Shown: one piece after another, positions 52,160-60,003 of the stretch
Layout of the letters: each line of letters begins with the position of its first letter
How positions within the stretch are numbered: the stretch's first letter is position 1
Assembly (NCBI GenBank): GCA_048595745.1
Contig: CP184361.1
Reading direction: 5' to 3' (one strand)
DNA: 64,000 nt
Source: Aquipseudomonas alcaligenes_A
GTDB lineage: Bacteria; Pseudomonadota; Gammaproteobacteria; Pseudomonadales; Pseudomonadaceae
Made by a program: the position numbers and the translations under genes
Notes under the pieces: model-generated
The model's input: only the letters and a program-made list of their open reading frames with translations
Told to the model about the DNA's origin: nothing
Database searches by the model: none

Positions 52160-52606
52160 TCACAACACCGGCGTCAGCTCGTGGCCGCAGGCGATGCAGT
52201 GGCTCAGCCACTCACCGAGGAACAGGTTGAGCTGGGTCTTCTCGTCCGGCTGGTGCATGGCGGCATTGGGGTAGGGATAGATGCCGCGAAAACGTCGCGC
52301 GTTCTCCGCGCCAGTGACCTCGGCCATGCGGGCGTCGTGGTAGGCGCGCACTTCCAGGCGCGGTACCGGCAGCCACGGCAGGCTGTGTTCCTGGCGCACT
52401 TCCAGGGTGGTGGTGTAGGGGCAGTTCTCGGTCACGCGGATCAGCAGCACGCCGAGCAGCAGGTCGCCCTGGCTCAGCGCCACGCGCCGCTCGCCCTGGG
52501 CCTCGCGCATATCCGGCAGCAGGCGCAGCAGGCGCGCGTAGTTAGCTTCGCAAGCGGCCTGCAGTTCGACCAGGTCGACCCGGTAGCGCTCGCGCAGCAG
52601 GTTCAT
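52160..52606 (-). CDS. DUF1249 protein (YqiB-like)
   Basis: 148 residues. The conserved start is RERYRVDLVELQAACEANYARLLRLLP, and the C-terminus has RFRGIYPYPNAAMHQPDEKTQLNLFLGEWL, both typical of DUF1249. The function is unknown. It overlaps nudF by 4 bp and lies between nudF and cpdA as in E. coli (yqiB). Its stop sits in a perfect palindrome GTTGTGATCACAAC (52153-52166). Confidence 0.9.
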   Translation of the reverse strand: MNLLRERYRVDLVELQAACEANYARLLRLLPDMREAQGERRVALSQGDLLLGVLLIRVTENCPYTTTLEVRQEHSLPWLPVPRLEVRAYHDARMAEVTGAENARRFRGIYPYPNAAMHQPDEKTQLNLFLGEWLSHCIACGHELTPVL

Positions 52607-53202
52607 GACCACAACCCCCGCACTTCGGCACGGTTCAGCGCCAGCCATTGCAGGGCGATGATGCTGGCGGCGTTGTCGATGCGACCGTCCTTCACCGCCT
52701 GCAACGCGTCCTCCAGCGGCCAGACATGCACGCGGATATCCTCGCCTTCCTCGGCCAGACCATGCACGCCGCCGGCGCCCTCGCTGTCGCAACGGCCGAT
52801 ATAGAGGTGCACGCGCTCGTCAGAGCCGCCGGGGGAGGGGTAGTACTGGGTGATCGGCCACAGTGCGGTCAACTCCAGATCGGCCTCTTCCACGGCCTCG
52901 CGACGCGCCACTTCCTCGGGTTTCTCGTCCTTGTCGATCAGCCCGGCAACCAGCTCCAGCAGCCAGGGGTTGCTGCTCTTGTCCATGGCGCCGATGCGGA
53001 ACTGCTCGATCAGCACCACGCTGTCGCGTTGCGGGTCGTACGGCAGTACGCACACCGCATCGTGGCGCACGAACAGTTCGCGGCTGAGCTGCGGGCCCAT
53101 GCCGCCGGCAAACTGGCGATGGCGCAGCTGCAGGCGATCCAGGCGGTAGAAACCCTTGAAGCAGGTTTCCCGCTGCAGCACTTCGACATCGGTCTGTGAC
53201 AT
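52603..53202 (-). CDS. nudF: ADP-ribose pyrophosphatase NudF
   Basis: 199 residues from ATG 53202 with GAGGGGGA upstream. The Nudix box is GLIDKDEKPEEVARREAVEEADLEL, spaced as G-x5-E-x7-R-E-U-x-E-E-x-G-U, except that Asp replaces the final Gly. VLIEQFRIGA and PWLLELVAGLID are the NudF-type flanks. It splits ADP-ribose to AMP and ribose 5-phosphate. All metal-binding glutamates are present. Confidence 0.92.
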   Translation of the reverse strand: MSQTDVEVLQRETCFKGFYRLDRLQLRHRQFAGGMGPQLSRELFVRHDAVCVLPYDPQRDSVVLIEQFRIGAMDKSSNPWLLELVAGLIDKDEKPEEVARREAVEEADLELTALWPITQYYPSPGGSDERVHLYIGRCDSEGAGGVHGLAEEGEDIRVHVWPLEDALQAVKDGRIDNAASIIALQWLALNRAEVRGLWS

Positions 53203-53422
53203 GCAATCCCCCTCGTGGCGCGGCAAAGCTCCGCGCAGAATCCGTTGTGGTGTTGATGAATGTGCGCGTCGCCGCCTTGCTTTGGCAAGCGCTGGCGCCC
53301 GTCCCGGAGAGGTTGGCGCCGTCGCTGTGCGACGTTATCTATCCTAAATAGCAGCCTATTTCATTGGCTGCCGCTGAGTATACTCGGCACGTCTGTTACG
53401 ACTTAACAGGGAGGTAGGGTGG

Positions 53423-54301
53423 ATGCGCGCTGCAGAGCTGATCGATCTGCTTCGGCAGTATGACCCGGACACGGATATCCCGGTGGCCTACACCGACGCC
53501 GATTTCGGCGGCCAGCCCGGCGTGCAGGTAGCCAGCTGCTATAGCACGGGCGACACGCGCTGTTACCAGAATCTGGTCGAGCAGGCGCAGGAGGGGCTGG
53601 TGGTGCTCGACCCGCGCGGGCGCATTACCTACATGAATCCGTTCATGCAGCATTTTCTTGGCTATGCGCCGGCTGAAGCCCTGGGCCGGCCGCTGGCTCA
53701 GGTGATCTCCGCCGACCTGGTGGAAGTCGTGCTCAAGCAGCGCTGCCAGGGCCCGACGGCCGAGCGCTACCCAATGCGCATCCAGGCCCGCGATGGCCAG
53801 GTGCGCTGGGTGCAGATGAGCGCCGCGCCAATTCCCAGTATCGACGGCAGCGACCGTGGCAGCCTGCTGACCATCACCGACATCTCCCACCGCGAGACCC
53901 ATGCGCACAAGCTCGCTGACCAGGAGAGCCTGGGGCAGAAGGTCTGGCGCATCTCCGAGCAGCTGGACAGCCTCAAGTCGCTGCGGGTCAACCTGCTGGC
54001 CGAATTCGAGGTGCTGCAGGATTCCCCGCGTATCGCCGCCACGCCTTACTGGCACCAGCAGCGCTACCTCTACCTGGTGCGCCCGCAAAAGGATGGCAAG
54101 CGCGTGCGCGAATACATCGGCGCCCAGCCGGAGCGGATCAACGAGGCGCTGGCTGCCGTGCGTCGCGAGCAACGCTACCAGGAAGTGTGTCGCGAGCTGC
54201 AGGACATCGAGGAGAAGATCCGCACCTCCACGTTCAAACTCGACAGCTTTCTCTGGGAGCTGGCCAGGGTGCCGCAGGACCAGCGCAAACTGGTGGGCTA
54301 G
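53423..54301 (+). CDS. PAS-domain protein with a non-enzymatic C-terminus
   Basis: 292 residues; ATG 53423 follows GGGAGGTAGGGTGG. A short N-terminal segment (MRAAELIDLLRQYDPDTDIPVAY) precedes a PAS domain at about 50-155 (LVEQAQEGLVVLDPRGRITYMNPFMQHFLGYAPAEALGRPL, ending SLLTITDISHRE). No kinase, GGDEF, EAL or HTH domain follows. Residues 200-290 instead contain YWHQQRYLYLVRPQKDGKRVREYIG and then helices, a pattern resembling DUF6788-type segments of DNA-mobility proteins. A TATACT -10-like element lies at 53379-53384. It may act by protein partner; function unknown. Confidence 0.75.
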   Translation: MRAAELIDLLRQYDPDTDIPVAYTDADFGGQPGVQVASCYSTGDTRCYQNLVEQAQEGLVVLDPRGRITYMNPFMQHFLGYAPAEALGRPLAQVISADLVEVVLKQRCQGPTAERYPMRIQARDGQVRWVQMSAAPIPSIDGSDRGSLLTITDISHRETHAHKLADQESLGQKVWRISEQLDSLKSLRVNLLAEFEVLQDSPRIAATPYWHQQRYLYLVRPQKDGKRVREYIGAQPERINEALAAVRREQRYQEVCRELQDIEEKIRTSTFKLDSFLWELARVPQDQRKLVG

Positions 54302-54342
54302 AGCCGTCAACAGGCTTTTCCCAATGACAATTCCATGACAGG

Positions 54343-54361
54343 CCGCCCCATTTCGGGGCGG
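54343..54361 (+). terminator. Terminator after the PAS gene
   Basis: CCGCCCC-ATTTC-GGGGCGG is a perfect 7-bp stem followed by TTTGCATTT, 42 bp past the PAS stop. It separates the PAS gene from the operon starting at 54525. Confidence 0.85.
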
Positions 54362-54385
54362 TTTGCATTTGAGAACTCACTGGTC

Positions 54386-54494
54386 TGTGATCACATATAA
54401 AAAATATATGGAAATCAAATAGTTATAGTTGCTTTGATTAATGGCAGCGAGGCCGGATTGGTCCTTGTTGTGCCATTAAAGCGCTGAATAGGAT
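54386..54494 (+). promoter_or_regulatory. AT-rich control region of the E1/acyl/RND operon
   Basis: The segment is far richer in A and T than the rest of the window. It holds TGTGATCACA (54386-54395), an overlapping palindrome CATATA-AAAAA-TATATG (54394-54410), and runs such as ATCAAATAGTTATAG. TTGTTG (54465-54470) with TAGGAT (54489-54494), 18 bp apart, could be the promoter; the first ATG follows at 54525 behind AGGACG. AT-rich upstream DNA may be an UP element or a site for H-NS-like MvaT silencing. Confidence 0.45.
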
Positions 54495-54524
54495 GCCCGC
54501 CTCCCTACTCAGCAGGACGCAACC

Positions 54525-56264
54525 ATGACGCCTCCCCAGGATCACGATCAGTTTTATCGCGAACTCACCCTGCGCAATGCCGGGTTCATCAGCAACGACG
54601 ACCAGTGCGGCCTGCGCGAGGCGGTGATACTCATCGCCGGCTGCGGCTCTACCGGCGGCAGCGTGATCGAGCTGCTGGTGCGCAGTGGCGCCGAACACCT
54701 GATCCTGGCTGATAACGGCAGCTACGAGCTGAACAACGCCAACCGGCAGAACATGGTGGTCAGCGATGTCGGCCGGGCCAAGGTGGATGTATTTGCCGAG
54801 CGCGTACGGCAGATCAACCCCTATATCAAGCTGGAGCTGCACGGCCACGGCGTCACCCCGGACAACGTCGAGGCCATGGTTGCCCAGGCCGACGTGGTGG
54901 TGGACGCCATCGACGTCACCGGCCGCGCCGGCCTGGAGATGAAGTACCTGCTGCACCGTGTCTGTCAGCGCCAATACAAGCCGGTGGTGTGCGGCTACGA
55001 CATGGCCGCCGCGCAATACATTCCGGTCTTCGACTACCGCAACCCCGATCTGCAGGTGCTGGAAGGCCAGCTCAGTGCCGAGCAGGTCGCCACCCTTGAT
55101 CCGATGCAGGCCTGCTCCTACCTGATCCCGGTGGAGTGCGTGCCGCTGGAAATGTACGCCGAACTGGACCGCCACCTGGCCGGCAAGGACTACACCTCGC
55201 AGCTGGGCATCGCCGCGCACCTGTTCGGCACCCTGGCCACTGCGCTGATTATTGACCTGGTCAATGGCCGCCCGGTGCGCGACGCCGTCTATGTCGATGT
55301 CTGGGAACTGACCCGGCGCCGTGACGCCCAGGCCGAGCGCGAACACCAGCGGCTGCTCGATCAGGGGCGTCAGGCCCTGGCGCAGTGGCGCCAGCTGCCG
55401 CCGGAGCGGCCCGATGCGTTCTTCCTCGAGCGTTCGGTGAAGCACTACCAGGCGCCGTTGCTGAATGGTCTGCAGGGCTACCAGCAGTTTTGTATCGACC
55501 GCCGCGCCGACGTCGCTACCTACGCGATTGCCAACTACCAGCTGGACAACAACCTGACCCGTCAGCTGCTGCGTTTCGCCTTCGTGCATTACGCCAAGGT
55601 TGGCTTCATCAATCCGCAGACCGCGGCAATGCGCCAGTTGCACGCCGAACCGCTGGAGCATCTGGCCCCGGAAGACGTGCACATCGTCCTGGTGCGCGAC
55701 AGCGACCAGCAGTTGCTGGCCTATTCCACCCTCAAGGCGCCGATCGCCCGCGGCAAGCGCTTCGACGACAGCCAGCGGCCGTCCTTCGGCGTGGAAACCG
55801 CCTTCGGTCGTGACCTTTACGCGCAGATAGGCGAACTGCAGGACCTGCCGGTGGAGCAGGTGCGCGAGATCGGCCGGGTGACCAAGGCGCAGATCGGCGA
55901 TCCGGTACTCGAGGCCAAGGCCGGCATGCTCCTGCTCAGCGCCTACGGCCGCCTGCTGTGCCAGGCCGACAGCGGCGTGGCGGCGATGGTCGGCGACGGC
56001 GAGCGGCAGGTCACCCTGCGCAACCTCAGCTTTTTCGGCTTCCGCCCGCAGATCCTGCCGGCGCGTATCGCCTGTATCCCGCCCCAGCACCTCTATGCCA
56101 ATCGCTACCAGGGCCGCGAGGTGCATCCGTTCTGGCTGCGCCTGGACGCCATCGACCACGAGCGGGTGGCGCAGATCGAGGCGCTGATAGAGCTCGACGG
56201 CGACGAACTCCTTTCCCGGCTGCGTGACGCCAAGCAGCAGAACACCCTGCACATAGGAGCATGA
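54525..56264 (+). CDS. E1/ThiF-like adenylating domain fused to a probable N-acyltransferase-like domain
   Basis: 579 residues. Residues 30-255 are a ThiF/MoeB/HesA-type E1 domain: nucleotide loop LIAGCGSTGGSV (G39-G45), acidic LADNGS (D63), the NNANRQNM motif (R74, Q75) that matches the NLxRQ signature, and VVVDAID (D127, D130). No CxxC zinc pair is seen. Residues 330-560 look like a GNAT/FeeM/LuxI-type acyltransferase: LLRFAFVHYAKVGF, HIVLVRDSDQQLLAYSTLK, VREIGRV (447-452) and SFFGFRP (502-508). The first half would adenylate a carboxylate; the second would transfer an acyl group. It is the first gene of the operon. The second-domain assignment is by pattern only. Confidence 0.7.
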   Translation: MTPPQDHDQFYRELTLRNAGFISNDDQCGLREAVILIAGCGSTGGSVIELLVRSGAEHLILADNGSYELNNANRQNMVVSDVGRAKVDVFAERVRQINPYIKLELHGHGVTPDNVEAMVAQADVVVDAIDVTGRAGLEMKYLLHRVCQRQYKPVVCGYDMAAAQYIPVFDYRNPDLQVLEGQLSAEQVATLDPMQACSYLIPVECVPLEMYAELDRHLAGKDYTSQLGIAAHLFGTLATALIIDLVNGRPVRDAVYVDVWELTRRRDAQAEREHQRLLDQGRQALAQWRQLPPERPDAFFLERSVKHYQAPLLNGLQGYQQFCIDRRADVATYAIANYQLDNNLTRQLLRFAFVHYAKVGFINPQTAAMRQLHAEPLEHLAPEDVHIVLVRDSDQQLLAYSTLKAPIARGKRFDDSQRPSFGVETAFGRDLYAQIGELQDLPVEQVREIGRVTKAQIGDPVLEAKAGMLLLSAYGRLLCQADSGVAAMVGDGERQVTLRNLSFFGFRPQILPARIACIPPQHLYANRYQGREVHPFWLRLDAIDHERVAQIEALIELDGDELLSRLRDAKQQNTLHIGA

Positions 56265-56266
56265 AC

Positions 56267-57481
56267 ATGAACGGTATCTGGAACCAACAGCAGCAAGCGA
56301 TCCGTGCCCACTACCTGGCCGTCGGCCGCGACCTGGTGCGCCCGACCTCGGCTGAGCGCGACCAGGCGCTGGGCTTCGACCGCGAGCTGTGGCGCGCCCT
56401 GGGCGCAACCGGGCTGTTCGGCGTGCACATGCCTGAGCGCTTCGGCGGCCAGGGGCTTGGCGTGTGGGAGTTCTCCGCTGCGCTGGAGGGGTTCTCCGAG
56501 GGCTGCCAGGACATGGGCGTGCTGGTCTCCTTCGTCGCCCAGGTGGCGCTGGTGCAGGCCGCGCTGCTCAGCTACGGCAGCGAGGAGCAGCTGCAGCGCT
56601 GGCTACCGCCGCTGATCAGCGGCGAGAAGATCGGCTGCTTCGCCATCACCGAGCAGGGCTGCGGCTCCGACGTGCGCTCGCTGAAGCTGGCGGCCAGCCG
56701 CGATGGCAGCGGCTACCGCCTCAACGGCATGAAATGGAACATCACCAACGCCCCGGTGGCGGACATCTGCATGACCTTCGCCCGCCTGGAGGAGGCCGGC
56801 CCCAACGCCATTTCCTGCTTCATCACTGAAACCGCTGCACCCGGCCTCACCCAGTCGGTGCCGTTCGACCTGATGGGCAACCGCGGTACGCCGATCGGCA
56901 GCCTGACCTTCGACAATGTGGCGCTGGCCGCCGACAGCCTGGTCGGTGCCGAGGGGCAAGGCCTGCGCGTGCTGTACTTTGGCTTCCTGGTCGAGCGCAT
57001 CTTCACCGGCGTGTCCATCGTCGGCTGCATGCAGCCGGTGATCGACGAGTGCTTGCAGTACAGCCTCAAGCGCGAGGCCTTCGGCCGGCCGATCAGTGAC
57101 AACCAGTACGTCCAGGGCCACATCGTCCAGGCCTACACCCAGCTGGAGCTGCTGCGCAGCGTGGTGGTGCGCGGCCTGGCCGCCCTGGAAAAAGGGCAGG
57201 ACTGCTCGACCCTGGCGTCGATCATCAAGATGCTCGCCAGCGAGGCGATGCACGAGGCCTGTCTCAACGCCATGCGCATCCACGGCAACTATGGCTACCG
57301 CCGTGACTTCCACTTCGAGCGCCTGCTGCGCGACTCCATCGGCCTGTTCTTCGCCGGTGGCACCAGTGAGATCCACAAGACGGTGATCTGGGCCAACCTG
57401 GTGGCCGAGGCGCAGAACCGCAGCAAGGCCAAGGACGACCTGCGTCTGGACGCCTACACCGGCGCGGGAGCCGCCGCATGA
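56267..57481 (+). CDS. Acyl-CoA dehydrogenase (IVD/long-chain type)
   Basis: 404 residues. ATG 56267 is 7 bp after AGGAG; an ATG at 56261 overlapping the previous stop is too close to the SD. FAD and substrate motifs are CFAITEQGCGSDVRSL and KWNITNAPVADI. The catalytic base is not the MCAD-type Glu (here GGTSEIH) but Glu243 in FGFLVERIFTG, the position used by isovaleryl- and long-chain acyl-CoA dehydrogenases. REAFGRPISDNQYVQ and MRIHGNYGYRRDFHFERLLRD complete it. It would introduce a double bond into an acyl chain, on CoA or on a carrier. Confidence 0.88.
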   Translation: MNGIWNQQQQAIRAHYLAVGRDLVRPTSAERDQALGFDRELWRALGATGLFGVHMPERFGGQGLGVWEFSAALEGFSEGCQDMGVLVSFVAQVALVQAALLSYGSEEQLQRWLPPLISGEKIGCFAITEQGCGSDVRSLKLAASRDGSGYRLNGMKWNITNAPVADICMTFARLEEAGPNAISCFITETAAPGLTQSVPFDLMGNRGTPIGSLTFDNVALAADSLVGAEGQGLRVLYFGFLVERIFTGVSIVGCMQPVIDECLQYSLKREAFGRPISDNQYVQGHIVQAYTQLELLRSVVVRGLAALEKGQDCSTLASIIKMLASEAMHEACLNAMRIHGNYGYRRDFHFERLLRDSIGLFFAGGTSEIHKTVIWANLVAEAQNRSKAKDDLRLDAYTGAGAAA

Positions 57482-60003
57482 AGCCCCGCGCCGTCGCGCT
57501 GCTCTCCTGGATGCTGCATCGGCCCTGGCTGATGCTCGCCCTCCTGCTGCTGATTACCGCCGCGGCGGTGGTCGCGCTGGGCCGCCTGGAGATCAACAGC
57601 ACCCCCTACATGATCGACAAGAGCCACCCCAGCCGGATGGCCGATGCCGACAACAAACGGCTGTTTTCCAACACCGGCGAGCAGGCCTTCGTCGCCCTGG
57701 AAAACCCCCAGGGCAATATCTTCAACCCGGGCAGCCTGCAGCGGGTGGCCGAGCTGACCCGTGCCTTCCAGGCCATCGAGATGGTCCTGCCGGGAGACAG
57801 CGACAAGCTGCGCACCCTGGCCGAAGACCCGCGCCTGCAGGCCGACGTCGAGGCCATCCTCGAAGGCGACCTGACCCCCGCCGACCAGCCGCGCCTCGCC
57901 GCGCTGAAGCAGCGCCTGGCTGAGCTTGGCGAACTCAGCCATACCCGCGAAGCCTGGCTGGACAGCCTGCACACGCGCCTGGTGCCGATCCGCAAGGTGC
58001 GCAGCCTGGTGACCATCGAGAACCTGCTGACTATCGACGAGGCGCTCGACGTGCACGCGCTGATGCCGCAGGTGCCGACCGACCAGGCCGGGCTCGACGC
58101 CCTGCGTGCCGAGGCCATGGGCAACCCGCTGTTCCTCGACAGCCTGGTCTCGCGTGATGGCAGCGCCACCACCATCCAGGTCGAGTTCAACATCGCCCAG
58201 GATGATTCGCCGGCCATGCTGCAGGTGTACCAGGCCATCGTCGACATCACCGACAAGGTGCAGGGCGACGACCGCATCTACCTCAGCGGCCCGCCCATGA
58301 TCGCCGCGCAGACCGCGTCGAACATGGAGCAGGATAACCAGACCCTGCTGCCGGCGGTGTTGCTGGTGATCCTGCTGGTACTGTTCGTCAGCTTCGGTCG
58401 TGTACAGGGCGTGGTGGCGCCGCTGCTGATCGCCATCTTCAGCCTGATCTGGACCCTGGGCCTGATGGCCGCCTGCGGGGTAAAGCAGAACATCATCACC
58501 TCGATCATGCCGGTGTTCATCATCTCCATCGCGGTGTGCGACGCCATCCACTTCCTCGCCGACTACTACCGCAACCTGCCGCCGAACCCGGATCGCCAGG
58601 CGCGCATCGACACCGCCTTCACGGTGATGCAGCAGCTGTTCTGGCCGATGTTCGTGACCTGCATGACCACCCTGGTCGGCTTCTTCTCGCTGATCTGGAC
58701 CGACGTCACCTTCATCCGCGAGTTCGGCATATTCACCGGCTTCGGCATCTTCTTCGCCTGGCTGATCACCATCGTCTTCCTGCCGGCCATCGTCATCCTG
58801 TGGAAGGCCGAGCCGCCGCGCCACGGCCTGCTGGTCAGTGACCGCCTGGACCGCATGATCGCCGCCCTCGGCCACTTCGCCCGCTACGGCAGGCGCCTGG
58901 CCTTCGGCATGCTGGTGGCCATCGTGCTGTGCAGCTGGTACGTGGTGGAGAACCTCAGCATCGACAACCAGGTGATCGGCTACTTCGAGGAGGACAGCCG
59001 CATCCGCCAGGACGACGCGGCGATCAACGCCAAGTTCGGCGGCACCACGCCGATCAGCATCATGATCGAGAGCGACAGGGCCGACGCCTTCAAGGACCCG
59101 GCGGTGATCCAGGGTGTGGCCAGGCTGCAGGAGCATCTGCGCCAGCAGCAGCTGGTCGGCTTCACCTACTCGCCGGCCGACTTCGTCAAGCGCCTGCACC
59201 AGGTGACCCGGGATCAGTTCGCCGCCGAGCAGTACCGCCTGCCGGACGACATCAGCGCCAGCCTGCTGGCGCAGTATTACCTGCTGTACGAGAACGCCAA
59301 CGGCCGCGATCTGTTCGATGTGGTCGACCGCCGCTTCCAGAACGGCCGGGTCCTGGCCATCTTGCACACCGACCGCTCCTCGGAAGTCGGCGCACTGATG
59401 CGTGATGCTCTGGACTATGCCCGTGAGGTGCTGCCGGTCGGCATGACCGTGCGTGTTTCCGGCTATGGCGAAGTGCTGGTGGCCACCACCGACGCGGTGG
59501 TGTGGGGCCAGGTCAACAGCATCCTGTCGTCGCCGGCGCTGATCGTGCTGATGGTCATGGCCATGTTCCACTCGGTGCGCCTGGGCTTCGTCGCCCTGCT
59601 GCCGCTGCTGTTCACCCTGGTGGGCATCAGCGCGCTGATGGCGCTGAGCGGTACCGACCTGGATATCGGCACCTCGATTATCGCGGCGATCTCCTTCGGC
59701 ATCGGCATCGACTACGCGATTCATGTGATCGCCGCCATGCGCCACAGTCCGGGCACGGCCCAGCAGGCCACCCAGTACGCCCTGCGGCATACCGGCAAGC
59801 CGATCCTGATCAATACCCTGGCGCTGGGGCTGGGCTTCCTGGTGCTGTGCCTGTCGGGCTACCAGTCGCTGGTCAACCTGGGCATCTTCATCTCGCTGAC
59901 CATGCTGTTCTCCGCGCTGTTCGCCCTGCTGGTGCTGCCGGTATTCGTGCGCACCCGCCAGCAGCCAGAGGCCGCCGCGCAGCTGGAGCCGGCCAATGCG
60001 TAA
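57478..60003 (+). CDS. MMPL/HpnN-type RND transporter
   Basis: 841 residues, starting on the ATGA overlap with the dehydrogenase gene. There are twelve helices in two halves, each preceded by a large periplasmic loop (about 40-275 and 485-655). The second half has SFGIGIDYAIHVIAAMRH with the Asp-Tyr pair that carries protons in MmpL proteins. The first half has SIAVCDAIHFLADYYRN, with Asp-Ala instead of Asp-Tyr. This family moves lipids, hopanoids and other amphiphiles from the inner membrane to the periplasm. The tight coupling to biosynthetic genes argues that it exports their product. Confidence 0.88.
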   Translation: MKPRAVALLSWMLHRPWLMLALLLLITAAAVVALGRLEINSTPYMIDKSHPSRMADADNKRLFSNTGEQAFVALENPQGNIFNPGSLQRVAELTRAFQAIEMVLPGDSDKLRTLAEDPRLQADVEAILEGDLTPADQPRLAALKQRLAELGELSHTREAWLDSLHTRLVPIRKVRSLVTIENLLTIDEALDVHALMPQVPTDQAGLDALRAEAMGNPLFLDSLVSRDGSATTIQVEFNIAQDDSPAMLQVYQAIVDITDKVQGDDRIYLSGPPMIAAQTASNMEQDNQTLLPAVLLVILLVLFVSFGRVQGVVAPLLIAIFSLIWTLGLMAACGVKQNIITSIMPVFIISIAVCDAIHFLADYYRNLPPNPDRQARIDTAFTVMQQLFWPMFVTCMTTLVGFFSLIWTDVTFIREFGIFTGFGIFFAWLITIVFLPAIVILWKAEPPRHGLLVSDRLDRMIAALGHFARYGRRLAFGMLVAIVLCSWYVVENLSIDNQVIGYFEEDSRIRQDDAAINAKFGGTTPISIMIESDRADAFKDPAVIQGVARLQEHLRQQQLVGFTYSPADFVKRLHQVTRDQFAAEQYRLPDDISASLLAQYYLLYENANGRDLFDVVDRRFQNGRVLAILHTDRSSEVGALMRDALDYAREVLPVGMTVRVSGYGEVLVATTDAVVWGQVNSILSSPALIVLMVMAMFHSVRLGFVALLPLLFTLVGISALMALSGTDLDIGTSIIAAISFGIGIDYAIHVIAAMRHSPGTAQQATQYALRHTGKPILINTLALGLGFLVLCLSGYQSLVNLGIFISLTMLFSALFALLVLPVFVRTRQQPEAAAQLEPANA

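Noticed and set aside
56267..57481. Acyl-CoA dehydrogenase judged inactive because the C-terminal catalytic Glu is missing (GGTSEIH)
   Set aside because: The isovaleryl/long-chain type uses another Glu, present here as Glu243 in FLVERIF, so the enzyme is probably active.
57454..59790. 778-codon open frame on the minus strand opposite the RND transporter gene
   Set aside because: Same reason: a His/Val/Gln-rich translation typical of antisense shadows, no start signal, and the plus strand has a full MMPL protein.
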